Positions 16,196-24,409 of a stretch of DNA of 64,000 nt are shown in pieces. Source of the DNA: Scleromatobacter humisilvae (GTDB lineage Bacteria; Pseudomonadota; Gammaproteobacteria; Burkholderiales; Burkholderiaceae_C). A program made the position numbers and the translations under genes. Under the pieces are notes generated by a model. It did no database searches and was not told the DNA's origin. It saw only the letters and a list, made by a program, of their open reading frames with translations. Within the stretch, counting starts at the first letter, position 1. Every line of letters starts with the position of its first letter. Where the stretch lies: the NCBI RefSeq assembly GCF_023231945.1, contig NZ_JAJLJH010000010.1:164486-228485 (forward strand), written 5' to 3'.

Positions 16196-18277
16196 ATGCA
16201 CTTGTTCCCGACGCGCTGGATCCCCACGGCCATCGCCGCAGCCTCCCTCACCGCCCTGACCGCCTGTGGTGGCAGCGACTCCCCGGCCGCGCAGGCCACC
16301 GCCTCGAACGACGCGGCCACCGTCCCCTGGAACACCGCGACCACGCTGGCCGTCACGTCCAACGACACCATCGCCAACGGCAGCGCGAGCATCGCCGTCA
16401 CCACCGCGCCGGCGCACGGCACGGCCGTCGTCAGCGGCACCGGCATCGTCTACACGCCCGCCGCCGGCTATTTCGGCGCGGACACCCTGCAGTACACGCT
16501 GACCGTCGGCGACAAGACCTCCGTGGCCGCCGTCGCGCTGTCCGTCGCGGCGCACATGACGGTCAAGGGCACGGTGCGCGACGCCGCGATGCCCGGCGCG
16601 CAGGTCGTGCTGACCGTCGGCGGCACGGCGCTGCCGGCCGTCACGGCGGACGCGGACGGCAACTACTCGGTGGACGTCACGACGACCACGCCGTCCGCCT
16701 TCATCACGCTCAAGGCCACGGGCGTGGGCGCGCAGGCCAACGTCGTGCTGTCCAGCCTGGTGGGCGACGCCAGCGCCACCGCCGCCGTCGCCGCGACCGA
16801 TGGCAGCGTCACCGCGGCGGCGCTGCCGGCAGCCAACGTCACCAACGTCACCACCGCCGAGGCCGTGCTCGCCGCGCAGGCGCTCGGCAAGACGCCGGCC
16901 AGCAGCGCGGACATCGCCGCCGCGCAGGGCCAGTTCTCGTCCGCGCAGACGCTGCAGATGGCCACCGCCATCAAGCTGGTGGCCGATGCCGGCGTCGCGC
17001 TGCCCAGCGGCGCGGCCAACACGCTGGCGCTCGTCGCCGATCCGACCGCGTACGCGAGCTTCGTCACGACGCAGGCGACGACCAATGCCACCGTCTTCAA
17101 CGCGACGCAGGCGGCGGTGCTGGCCGATCCGGCGATCGCCGTCGCGCCGCCCGCGCCCGCCGCCGGCGCGGCGGATGTCGACATGGTGCTGACGCTGGGC
17201 CAGGGCGCGGGCGCCAACGGCGTCACGAAGATGACGCTGAAGGCCGACGGCACCGCCGTCGTCGCGGGCGCCCCCGCGCAGACCGCGACGTGGCAGGTCA
17301 ACGGCTCGGAGATCGACGTCGCCTACGACAAGCCGATCACGTCCACCACCTACGACATCGCTTCCGACGGCAACCAGTGGCCGGCGACCGAGACCGACTT
17401 CGGCTTCAAGGTGCGCCAGCTGGGCACCGGCACCGCCACGCAGGCGTTCGTCGGCAGCACCACGTTCACGCAAGGCCCGGACAACGGCAACACCAAGGCG
17501 CTGCCCGAGACCTGGCTGACCGAGACAATCGTGACGGCGACGCAGGCCTTCCACGACACCGACTTCGCGGTCGGCACCGAGTGGGCCGGCGTGCTGACCA
17601 CGGACTTCGATCCGGGCACCGCGAACTACACGAACCAGGACACGCTCAAGATCGTCGACGCGACGCACGTGCTGTACGAGCGCACCGGCGTCACGGGCAC
17701 GTACGCGATCACCGGCGGCAGCCTGGTCGTGACGCTGCCCACCGGCGCGTCGTTCAGCTACACGCGCCTGTTCACCGGCCCGAAGGGCGAGGAGCGCTGG
17801 CTGACGTCCGGCCTCGTCAACGGCGCGCAGACCTGGGTCTACGACGCGGCGGTCGTCAAGGTCACGCCGGGCCTGTCGTTCACCACGGCCAGCGCCACGA
17901 ACGACTACCTGAGCTACATCAACGCCGGCCTGGCGACCGGCCAGTTCTACATCGACCTGCTGCAGAACGGCACCGGCGCCGGCTCCAGCGTTCCGGGGTC
18001 TTCGGCGCTGCAGACGCCGCTGGGCACGTGGACGGTGCTCAAGGACGGCACCGAGTCGCTGACCCGCTACTACTGCGAGTCGGACAGCAGCGGCGTCGGT
18101 TTCTGCAGCCCTGGCGACATCGCGTGGAACGTCGCCAACGGCTACAACTGGGGCCAGACGCGCACCTGGACGCTGCTCGCGACCTCGGGCAACAACGTCT
18201 ACGTGATGGAGCGCCTGACCAACCTCGACGGCAGCTACGACCAGTACCGCACCAACGTCTATACGAAGACGAACTGA
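16196..18277 (+). CDS. Large lipoprotein with bacterial Ig/cadherin-like domain
   Basis: The 693-residue protein begins with a lipoprotein signal (LTALTAC, lipidated Cys near residue 24). Residues about 35-120 form a Big_9/cadherin-like repeat (TVPWNTATTLAVTSNDT, then GYFGADTLQYTLTVGD). A carboxypeptidase-regulatory-like segment follows (GTVRDAAMPGAQVVLT), then an Ala/Thr-rich region and a C-terminal half with many Trp/Tyr/Thr residues and a single cysteine pair (YYCESDSSGVGFCSPGD). It is expected in the outer membrane or on the surface. No enzymatic motif is recognised. TGGAG five bases before the ATG fits translation start. A terminator follows at 18298-18332. Confidence 0.75.
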   Translation: MHLFPTRWIPTAIAAASLTALTACGGSDSPAAQATASNDAATVPWNTATTLAVTSNDTIANGSASIAVTTAPAHGTAVVSGTGIVYTPAAGYFGADTLQYTLTVGDKTSVAAVALSVAAHMTVKGTVRDAAMPGAQVVLTVGGTALPAVTADADGNYSVDVTTTTPSAFITLKATGVGAQANVVLSSLVGDASATAAVAATDGSVTAAALPAANVTNVTTAEAVLAAQALGKTPASSADIAAAQGQFSSAQTLQMATAIKLVADAGVALPSGAANTLALVADPTAYASFVTTQATTNATVFNATQAAVLADPAIAVAPPAPAAGAADVDMVLTLGQGAGANGVTKMTLKADGTAVVAGAPAQTATWQVNGSEIDVAYDKPITSTTYDIASDGNQWPATETDFGFKVRQLGTGTATQAFVGSTTFTQGPDNGNTKALPETWLTETIVTATQAFHDTDFAVGTEWAGVLTTDFDPGTANYTNQDTLKIVDATHVLYERTGVTGTYAITGGSLVVTLPTGASFSYTRLFTGPKGEERWLTSGLVNGAQTWVYDAAVVKVTPGLSFTTASATNDYLSYINAGLATGQFYIDLLQNGTGAGSSVPGSSALQTPLGTWTVLKDGTESLTRYYCESDSSGVGFCSPGDIAWNVANGYNWGQTRTWTLLATSGNNVYVMERLTNLDGSYDQYRTNVYTKTN

Positions 18278-18297
18278 TCGCGCCGCGACCCGCCGCC

Positions 18298-18332
18298 AAG
18301 GGTGCGTCCGCGAGGGCGCGCCCTTCTTCTTT
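18298..18332 (+). terminator. Rho-independent terminator after the large lipoprotein gene
   Basis: AAGGGTGCG pairs with CGCGCCCTT (one G-T pair) around a 10-base loop and is followed by CTTCTTT. It ends at the stop codon of the convergent amine oxidase gene. Confidence 0.75.
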
Positions 18333-19891
18333 CAGCCTTCCGATTCCGGTTCGGCGTCGACGCGCGCGGGAATCGTCTGCAGCGCCAGCTCCGCGCTGTT
18401 CAACGCGCCCTCGATGAAGCCCTGGTAGTCGGAGTAGGCCTCGCCGACGATGTGCACGTTCTTCGCGCCGCTGCCGAAGTCGAAGGCCTTGAAGCAGTCC
18501 ATCACCTTCCAGCTGCGCACGCCCGGCTGCCAGCCGTGGTTGGCGGCGCCGTAGGGCGCGCGCGCCCAGTCGCGCAGGCCGTACGTGATGATGGAGTTGC
18601 GGATGTAGGCGGTCGCCTGGTCCAGCGTCATGTCGTTGAACAGCTTGCGCGCGCTCTCGGTCAGCCGCACCGGGCGCTCGCCGTCCTCGTGGCCCTCGAG
18701 CGCGCGCTTGACGTCGCGCGCGACGAACAGCGCGAACGCGTCGACGATGCGGCCGTTCTGGTCCAGCTCCGCGCGGTCGTGGCGCTCGGTGTCGATGACG
18801 TAGTGGCGCCAGAACTCGGTGGCCGGCGTGTCCATGTACAGCAGGATCATGCCGTGGCCGTCGGCATCGGCTTCGCGCGGGCGGCGGAAGTAGTGGATCT
18901 CGCGCGTGGGCATGCAGTTGGCGTGCTGCTGCGGCGGCTGGTCGTAGTCCCACCAGGGCGCGTTGCTGACGAAGAAGACCTTGAGCATCGGAAAGCCGTT
19001 GACCGAGTCGAGCTGCGAGGCCACGTGCTCCGGCAGGTGCTGCGCCAGCTTGACCAGCGGCAGCCGCGGCATCGCCAGGATCAGCCGCTGCGCGACGAGG
19101 GTCGCCGTGCCGCTGTTGGTGCGCACGTCGAGCTCCAGCGCGCGCGCGCCGAGGCCGCTCGGTCGGAAACCCAGCAGGGTATGCCCGCCGGCCAGCGTGA
19201 CGTTGGGATGCGCGCGCAGCACGTCCATCAGGCCGTCGGACAGCCGCGACGACCCGCCCGCGATGCTCGCGAGCTGCTGGCCCACCGTCTTCAGCGCGCG
19301 CAGCCACCAGATGATCCACTCGGCGGCGTTCAGGTTCTCCGGGATCATGTGATAGAAGGTGCCGGTGTCGCGCAGCTTGACGACGGCGCGGTGGCTGAGG
19401 ATGCCCTGCGCCGACAGCGCGTTCCAGAAGCCCGTGGCCCACAGCGGCTGGCCGTGCAGCTGCGCGTGCTTGCGCAGGCGCGTGTAGTCGACCTCGGTGA
19501 GGCCGTCGATCCAGGCCTGGTCGTCGGGCGCGCGGCCCATGATCAGCATGATGCCGCGCCGCAGCAGCTGGAGCGAGTTCAGGCCCTGTTCCTCGGGCGT
19601 GAGGTCGTCGTCGGGCGCGACGATGGTCTCGCCGGTCGGGCCGGCGAAGTCCACCAGCTCGACGCCCAGCTCGCCGCACAGCTTGGCGAAGCGCGGCTGC
19701 AGCGTCGGCTCGAAGCGCATCGGGCCCATCTCGGCGATGAAGCCGTCGAGATCCTCGGTCTCGATGCGGCCGCCCCAGCGGTCGGACGAGGCCTCGAGGA
19801 TCAGGATGCGGTGGCCGGCGTCGGCCAGCTGGCGCGCGCAATACAGGCCGGCGATGCCGCCGCCGGCGATGACGATGTCGTGGGAGTTCAT
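18332..19891 (-). CDS. FAD-dependent flavin amine oxidase family protein
   Basis: The product has 519 residues. The N-terminal dinucleotide fold IVIAGGGIAGLYCARQL is followed by LEASSDRWGGRIETE, the GG-doublet motif of the amine oxidase/L-amino-acid oxidase family, and a C-terminal FAD-contact segment VHIVGEAYSDYQGFIEGALNSAE. The family oxidises amines or amino acids to imines. The long middle resembles tryptophan monooxygenase or L-amino-acid oxidase-like proteins, but the substrate cannot be assigned. No signal peptide is visible. The ATG at 19891 gives a family-like N-terminus; an ATG at 19921 adds ten residues. It lies 54 bases after the DUF2807 gene on the same strand. Confidence 0.8.
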   Translation of the reverse strand: MNSHDIVIAGGGIAGLYCARQLADAGHRILILEASSDRWGGRIETEDLDGFIAEMGPMRFEPTLQPRFAKLCGELGVELVDFAGPTGETIVAPDDDLTPEEQGLNSLQLLRRGIMLIMGRAPDDQAWIDGLTEVDYTRLRKHAQLHGQPLWATGFWNALSAQGILSHRAVVKLRDTGTFYHMIPENLNAAEWIIWWLRALKTVGQQLASIAGGSSRLSDGLMDVLRAHPNVTLAGGHTLLGFRPSGLGARALELDVRTNSGTATLVAQRLILAMPRLPLVKLAQHLPEHVASQLDSVNGFPMLKVFFVSNAPWWDYDQPPQQHANCMPTREIHYFRRPREADADGHGMILLYMDTPATEFWRHYVIDTERHDRAELDQNGRIVDAFALFVARDVKRALEGHEDGERPVRLTESARKLFNDMTLDQATAYIRNSIITYGLRDWARAPYGAANHGWQPGVRSWKVMDCFKAFDFGSGAKNVHIVGEAYSDYQGFIEGALNSAELALQTIPARVDAEPESEG

Positions 19892-19945
19892 TCGGGACGC
19901 GATTGCGGGGATGCGGCGCATTGTCCCCCGCGCCCACGCGCCGCG

Positions 19946-20584
19946 TCACCTCGCCTTGGTGATGCTGCCCAGCCCGCCGCCGTGCGTGTTGACCGTCTTC
20001 GGGTCGCCGTAATAGGTCAGCGAGCCCACGCCGCCGAGGCTGGCGTCGAGCTCGTTGCTGGCCCACACCTTGACCGAGCCGACGCCGCCCACGTTGACCC
20101 TGGCCGTCTCGGCATGCAGCTCGCGCGTGTCGATCGAGCCGACGCCGCCGACGTTCATCGTCAGGTTCTTCACCGTGCCGTCGGCCTTGAGGCTGCCGGC
20201 GCCGCCGAAGCGCACCTCGAGCCTGTCACCGCTCATGTGCGTGATCGTCGTCTCGCCGGCGCCTGCCATCGTGAACGCGGTGAGCTGCGGCACGGTGATC
20301 GTCACGTTGAGCGCGTCGTGGTTGCGGTTGAAGTTGGTGGTGTCGCGGTTCATGTGCAGGCGCAGCTCGTTGTCGACGACCTCGGTCCGCAGGTCGGCCA
20401 CCAGGTCGTCCGTCCCGCTGACCCGCACCGACTGCACCTTGCCGACCTCGATGTGCAGATTGACCGGCCCCGAGTTGGAGATCGCGCTGAACGGCGCGAC
20501 GCTGCGCATCTCGTCGGCGGCATGGGCCTGCAGCGCGAACAGGGCGGCGGCGGTGGCAAGCGAGAGGGTCAGGGCGTGGCGCAT
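19946..20584 (-). CDS. Exported DUF2807 (head GIN domain) protein
   Basis: This 212-residue protein has a signal peptide (LATAAALFALQAHAADE) followed by a right-handed repeat of the DUF2807 type: APFSAISNSGPVNLHIEVG, GAGETTITHMSGD, GGAGSLKADG, GGVGSIDTRE, GGVGSVKVWA, GGVGSLTYYGDP. The repeats of about 20 residues form a beta-solenoid-like domain seen in periplasmic or surface proteins of unknown job. It could share a transcript with the amine oxidase downstream. Confidence 0.85.
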   Translation of the reverse strand: MRHALTLSLATAAALFALQAHAADEMRSVAPFSAISNSGPVNLHIEVGKVQSVRVSGTDDLVADLRTEVVDNELRLHMNRDTTNFNRNHDALNVTITVPQLTAFTMAGAGETTITHMSGDRLEVRFGGAGSLKADGTVKNLTMNVGGVGSIDTRELHAETARVNVGGVGSVKVWASNELDASLGGVGSLTYYGDPKTVNTHGGGLGSITKAR

Positions 20585-20710
20585 GGCGTTCCTTGTGATG
20601 AGGTGGTCGGATGAAATCGATTCTAGGAACGCGATTCGCGCGCGGCCACGCCGGTGCGACGAGGTGCGGCTGGGCGGGACGCGACGTCTTTGCGCGCGAC
20701 GGAGCGAGGC

Positions 20711-21619
20711 TCAGGCCATGGGCGACAGCTGCGGCGCGATCACCTGCGTCAGCCAGGCCATCACCGCCTGGACGCGCGGCGCGAGCTGGCGCCGGTGAGG
20801 CAGCATCAGCGAGACCGGCATCGCCGGCGCGCGGAACTCCGGCAGCACGTCGACCAGCCGGCCGGCGGCGATCAAGGGCTCGGTGCCGAGCGCCGGCGCC
20901 TGGATCAGCCCCAGCCCGGCCAGCGCGGCGGCCTGGTAGGCGTCGGTGCCGTTGACCGTCACGTGCGCACGCATGGGCAGCGTGCGGTGCTGGCCGCCGG
21001 CGTCGACATAGTCCCAGCCCGCGCCCTGTGCGTTGAGCGAGGGCATGTAGTGGACGACGCGATGCTGCGCGAGGTCGGCCAGCGTTTGCGGCGTGCCGTG
21101 CGCGCGCAGGTAGGCGGGGCTGGCGACGTTGCGCATGCGCAGGAAGCCCAGCGGGCGCGCGACGAGGTCGGAGTCGACCAGCGCGCCCACGCGCAGCACG
21201 CAATCGAAGCCCTCGTGCACGAGGTCGACGCGGCGGTCGGTGGTGCTGATGCCGACCTCCAGCAGCGGGTGCGCGGCGAGGAACTCGGGCAGCCGCGGCA
21301 GGACGAAGTCGCGGGCCAGGGTGTTGGGCAGGTCGATGCGCAGCCGGCCGGTCAGTCCGCTGGACGCCGGCTGGAACATCGCCTGCAGCTGCTCGGCCTC
21401 GGTCAGCAGCTCCTTGCAGCGGTCGAGGAAGCGCTCGCCGTCGGGCGTCACGCGCACGCTGCGCGTCGTGCGCTGAAGCAGCCGCGTGCCCAGCTGCGCC
21501 TCGAGCTGTTGCACGGCCGTCGACACGCGCCCCTTGGCCAGGCCCAGCTGTTCGGCGGCGCGGCTGAAGCTCGCCAGCTCGGCCACGGTGGCGAAGATGC
21601 GCAGTTCGTGCAGGTCCAT
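20711..21619 (-). CDS. LysR-family transcriptional regulator
   Basis: The 302-residue protein has an N-terminal LysR helix-turn-helix (MDLHELRIFATVAELASFSR to about residue 60, with GRVSTAVQQLEAQLGTRLL) and a C-terminal periplasmic-binding-protein-like effector domain (about 90-295). It is divergent from the SDR gene at 21730, the usual sign that a LysR protein controls its neighbour. AACAAT lies six bases before the ATG, so the transcript may be leaderless. GGCGGAA occurs twice in the 110-base intergenic region at 40-base spacing. Confidence 0.88.
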   Translation of the reverse strand: MDLHELRIFATVAELASFSRAAEQLGLAKGRVSTAVQQLEAQLGTRLLQRTTRSVRVTPDGERFLDRCKELLTEAEQLQAMFQPASSGLTGRLRIDLPNTLARDFVLPRLPEFLAAHPLLEVGISTTDRRVDLVHEGFDCVLRVGALVDSDLVARPLGFLRMRNVASPAYLRAHGTPQTLADLAQHRVVHYMPSLNAQGAGWDYVDAGGQHRTLPMRAHVTVNGTDAYQAAALAGLGLIQAPALGTEPLIAAGRLVDVLPEFRAPAMPVSLMLPHRRQLAPRVQAVMAWLTQVIAPQLSPMA

Positions 21620-21638
21620 GGCGGCAATTGTTCTGTTT

Positions 21639-21685
21639 GGCGGAACAGTGTGGCGTTGGTTGCGGACTTTATCCGCCAGGCGGAA
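21639..21685. promoter_or_regulatory. Candidate LysR-type operator region
   Basis: GGCGGAA is present at 21639-21645 and 21679-21685, 40 bases apart (about four helical turns). The second copy is part of the perfect 13-base palindrome TCCGCCAGGCGGA (21672-21684). The region lies between the LysR gene and the divergent SDR gene. Confidence 0.4.
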
Positions 21686-21729
21686 ATTCCTAAAGTCCCT
21701 CCAATCGATTCAACAACCGGAGCACCGAC

Positions 21730-22497
21730 ATGACCACGACCCCCACCATCGCCCTCGTCACCGGCGGCAGCCGCGGCCTCGGCCGCAGCGCCGTGCTGAA
21801 GCTCGCCGAGCGCGGCGTCGACGCGATCCTCACGTACAAGAGCAACGAGGCCGAGGCGCACGAGGTCGTGCGCCAGGTCGAGGCGCTGGGCCGCAAGGCC
21901 GTCGCGCTGCAGCTGGACGCCGGCGACAGCAGGAGCTTCGCGGCGTTCACGCAGCGCGTGAAGGCCGCGCTGTCGGCGACCTGGCAGCGCGCGGACTTCG
22001 ACTACCTCGTCAACAACGCCGGCATGGGCGTCGCCCACGCCACCGTCGCCGAGACGACCGAGGACGACTTCGACCTGCTGTTCAACGTGCACTTGAAGGG
22101 CACGTTCTTCCTGACGCAGAAGCTGCTGCCGCTGATCAAGGACGGCGGCCGCATCCTCAACACGTCCAGCGGCCTGGCCCGCTTCGCGCTGCCCGGCTAC
22201 GCGGCCTATGCGGCGATGAAGGGCGGCGTCGAGGTGCTGACGCGCTACCTGGCCAAGGAGCTGGGCGCGCGCGGCATCGCCGTCAACACGATCGCCCCGG
22301 GCGCGATCGCCACCGACTTCGGCGGCGGCCGCGTGCGCGACAACGCGCAGCTCAACGCCTTCGTCGCCTCGCAGACCGCACTGGGCCGCGCCGGCCTGCC
22401 CGACGACATCGGCAACGCGGTCGCCGCGCTGCTGACCGACCCGAGCGGCTGGATCAACGCGCAGCGCATCGAGGTGTCGGGCGGCATGTTCATCTGA
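21730..22497 (+). CDS. Short-chain dehydrogenase/reductase
   Basis: This 255-residue classical SDR has the NAD(P)-binding motif TGGSRGLGRS (about 11-20), NNAG near residue 97, the catalytic Ser in LNTSSGLARF, and the YxxxK pair in YAAYAAMKGG. The C-terminal WINAQRIEVSGGMFI is typical. It reduces or oxidises a carbonyl or alcohol with NAD(P)H, and the substrate is not evident. The Arg after the glycine motif and TYKSNE after strand 2 suit NADPH. It is divergent from the LysR gene, its likely regulator, and followed by a hairpin terminator. Confidence 0.9.
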   Translation: MTTTPTIALVTGGSRGLGRSAVLKLAERGVDAILTYKSNEAEAHEVVRQVEALGRKAVALQLDAGDSRSFAAFTQRVKAALSATWQRADFDYLVNNAGMGVAHATVAETTEDDFDLLFNVHLKGTFFLTQKLLPLIKDGGRILNTSSGLARFALPGYAAYAAMKGGVEVLTRYLAKELGARGIAVNTIAPGAIATDFGGGRVRDNAQLNAFVASQTALGRAGLPDDIGNAVAALLTDPSGWINAQRIEVSGGMFI

Positions 22498-22514
22498 ACA
22501 CCCCCTGCGCCACG

Positions 22515-22543
22515 AAAGACGCGGGAATCGAGCCCGCGTTTTC
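22515..22543. terminator. Bidirectional hairpin terminator
   Basis: GAAAGACGCGGG and CCCGCGTTTTC pair around AATCGAG with one bulged base. T-runs on both sides let it serve the SDR gene on the plus strand and the convergent PNPOx-like gene on the minus strand. Confidence 0.75.
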
Positions 22544-22560
22544 ATTGGCAGTGCGCGCGA

Positions 22561-23076
22561 TCAGTGCGGACGGATGTGCCCGTGCTCGCCCATCTTCGGC
22601 GGCTTGCCGGTGACCGAGGCCTCGGCCATCTTGTACAGCTGGACGAGCTTGCTTTCCTTGACGTCCCAATAGTCGGCGTGCTCGATGCGCACGCGCACCA
22701 GCGCGAGGTCGGGGTCGGTGATGCCGCCCTTGAACCAGGCCTCGGCGCCCTTGTTCCACAGCGCCTGCTTCCTGGCCTGGTCCTCGACGATCTCGGCCAC
22801 GCCCGAGACGGAGACGTACGTGTCCGAGCTCGGGTTGGCATACGACACGTTGACCTGGTCGTCGCCCTCGAACTCGGCGACGGGGTCGCCCGAGCGCGAC
22901 ATGAAGAACCACAGCGCGTTGTCGTCGACGTGCCTGGCGTTCTGCGTCGTCATCGGCCGCGAGTGCAGGTGGCCGTGGTTGGGCTTGTGCGTGGTGAACA
23001 TCGCGAACTTGATGTCCTTGATCAGCTCGGTGAGCTTGCCCTGGCCCTGGGCCGTCTGGTCGTGTGCGTCGTACAT
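22561..23076 (-). CDS. General-stress pyridoxamine 5-phosphate oxidase-like protein
   Basis: The 171-residue protein belongs to the Pyrid_ox_like/general stress protein 26 group. It shows a split-barrel flavin-binding fold with AMFTTHK, HSRPMTTQN, ALWFFMSRSGD, VNVSYANPSSDTYVSVSG and a C-terminal PKMGEHGHI. Such proteins bind FMN or F420 and are linked to stress, but their reaction is usually undefined. The ATG at 23076 is preceded at eight bases by AGGAG, which decides the start over longer in-frame options. Confidence 0.88.
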   Translation of the reverse strand: MYDAHDQTAQGQGKLTELIKDIKFAMFTTHKPNHGHLHSRPMTTQNARHVDDNALWFFMSRSGDPVAEFEGDDQVNVSYANPSSDTYVSVSGVAEIVEDQARKQALWNKGAEAWFKGGITDPDLALVRVRIEHADYWDVKESKLVQLYKMAEASVTGKPPKMGEHGHIRPH

Positions 23077-23140
23077 GCGATGAACTCCTGTAAGGTGTCG
23101 TGTTTGCCTGCTCGCGGCAAGGCCGGGGCCCGCGCATCCG

Positions 23141-23767
23141 ATGACCGACACGCCGCCTTCCTCGACCCGACGCGCACGCTGCGAGCGCTGCGGCCTGCCC
23201 GCGCGCACCTGCGTGTGCGCGCTCGTGCCGCGCGTGGACAACATGGTCGAGGTGCTCGTGCTGCAGCATCCCGACGAGGCCGGCGAGGCCAAGAACAGCG
23301 CTCGCCTGCTGCGCCTGGGACTCGTGCGCTGCCGCGCGGTCGTCGGCGAGTTCTTCGAGCCGGCGGCGCTGCTGGCCTTGCTCGACGGTGATGTATCCGG
23401 CAGCGCACTCCTTTACCCGGCGGATACGGCAGCGGGTACGGGACTGACACAAATCTTCGCGCCGCCGGCGCCGCCGGCGCGCCTGGTCGTGCTCGACGGG
23501 ACGTGGCGCAAGAGCCTTCGCATGCTGCATGCGAATCCTTTGCTGCAGTCCTTGCCGAGATGGGTGATCGAACCGCCCGCGCCGGCGCGCTATGCCGCGC
23601 TGCGCAAGGCGCGCCGGCCCGCGCAACTGAGCACGCTCGAGGCGGCCTGCGCGGCGCTCGCGCGCATCGAGGACGCGCCGGGACGCTATGCGCCGCTGCT
23701 GGCCGCCTTCGACCGCTTCGTCGCGGACGGGGCCTCGCGCGCGTCACGCGGGCGTGGCCCGGAATGA
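23141..23767 (+). CDS. tapT: DTW-domain tRNA-uridine aminocarboxypropyltransferase
   Basis: The 208-residue protein starts with a zinc-type cysteine set (CERCGLPARTCVC) and carries the DTW-family motifs LQHPDEAGEAKNSARLL, LLYPAD, and LDGTWRKSLRMLHANP, where the name-giving DTW reads DGTW. A late KARRPAQLSTLEA segment is also typical. E. coli TapT (YfiP) uses S-adenosylmethionine to put the acp group on U47 of tRNAs. The size and motifs fit this bacterial type. It is divergent from the stress protein and followed by a strong hairpin. Confidence 0.85.
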   Translation: MTDTPPSSTRRARCERCGLPARTCVCALVPRVDNMVEVLVLQHPDEAGEAKNSARLLRLGLVRCRAVVGEFFEPAALLALLDGDVSGSALLYPADTAAGTGLTQIFAPPAPPARLVVLDGTWRKSLRMLHANPLLQSLPRWVIEPPAPARYAALRKARRPAQLSTLEAACAALARIEDAPGRYAPLLAAFDRFVADGASRASRGRGPE

Positions 23768-23768
23768 A

Positions 23769-23803
23769 GATCGCCGCCGTGCCGGACGGACACGGCGGCG
23801 ATC
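23769..23803. terminator. Perfect 13-bp hairpin between convergent genes
   Basis: GATCGCCGCCGTG and CACGGCGGCGATC pair perfectly around CCGGACGGA, just after the tapT stop. A second GC hairpin around CCCGCCCTCGCGGGCG follows. There is no T-run, so termination is inferred from position between convergent genes. Confidence 0.5.
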
Positions 23804-23869
23804 GGTCCGCGCTCCGAAGGCCCGCCCTCGCGGGCGAGCGGGGAGCCCGGGTCACTCGGAACGGCGCGC

Positions 23870-24196
23870 TCAGTTGCGGTCGGAACGCGGCGCGGGCGTG
23901 GCGTCGGCGGCCGGGGCGACCGAGGTGTCGGTGGACGAGGCGGCCGGCGCGGCGGTGGTGTCCGTCGTGGTCGTGGTCGTCGTGTCGGTCGGCGCGGTGC
24001 TGTTCAGCGTCGAGGCCGGATCGGCCGTCGTGGTCGCGCTGTTCGACATCGAGCTGCTGTCGGTCGTCGCGGCCGGCGTGGATTGGGTGGTGGTCGTCGT
24101 CGTGGTGTCGGTCGACTGGGCGACGGCAGCGCCGATGCCGGCCAGCAGGGCCGCGGCGGCGGCGACGGCGGACAGCTTCTTCTGATAGCTTTGCAT
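23870..24196 (-). CDS. Small exported Thr/Ala/Ser-rich protein
   Basis: This 108-residue protein has a signal peptide (LSAVAAAAALLAGIGAAVAQS). The rest is low-complexity sequence with two runs of six or seven threonines and many Ala, Ser and Asp residues, ending RSDRN. It would be unstructured in the periplasm or outside. No family is recognised. The ATG at 24196 has GGAGAG six bases upstream, which supports real translation. The frame stays open further upstream but lacks a start with such a site. Confidence 0.6.
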   Translation of the reverse strand: MQSYQKKLSAVAAAAALLAGIGAAVAQSTDTTTTTTTQSTPAATTDSSSMSNSATTTADPASTLNSTAPTDTTTTTTTDTTAAPAASSTDTSVAPAADATPAPRSDRN

Positions 24197-24409
24197 GGGG
24201 ATCTCTCCAGAGTTGAGTGTGTTGCGGAAGCTCGGCACCCGCCGGGATTCCTGGCGAAGGAAAACGCGGCAAACCGAGTGCCGCTCCTGTAAGGAAACGC
24301 TGCTTGCGTAACGCGGCGGCGCTGCGGTCGAGTTGCCCCCGCCGTCGCGCGGACTCGCAAACTCTGCGAGCATTGCAGCCCTCACTCAAGCGCAAGCGCG
24401 GAGATCTTC

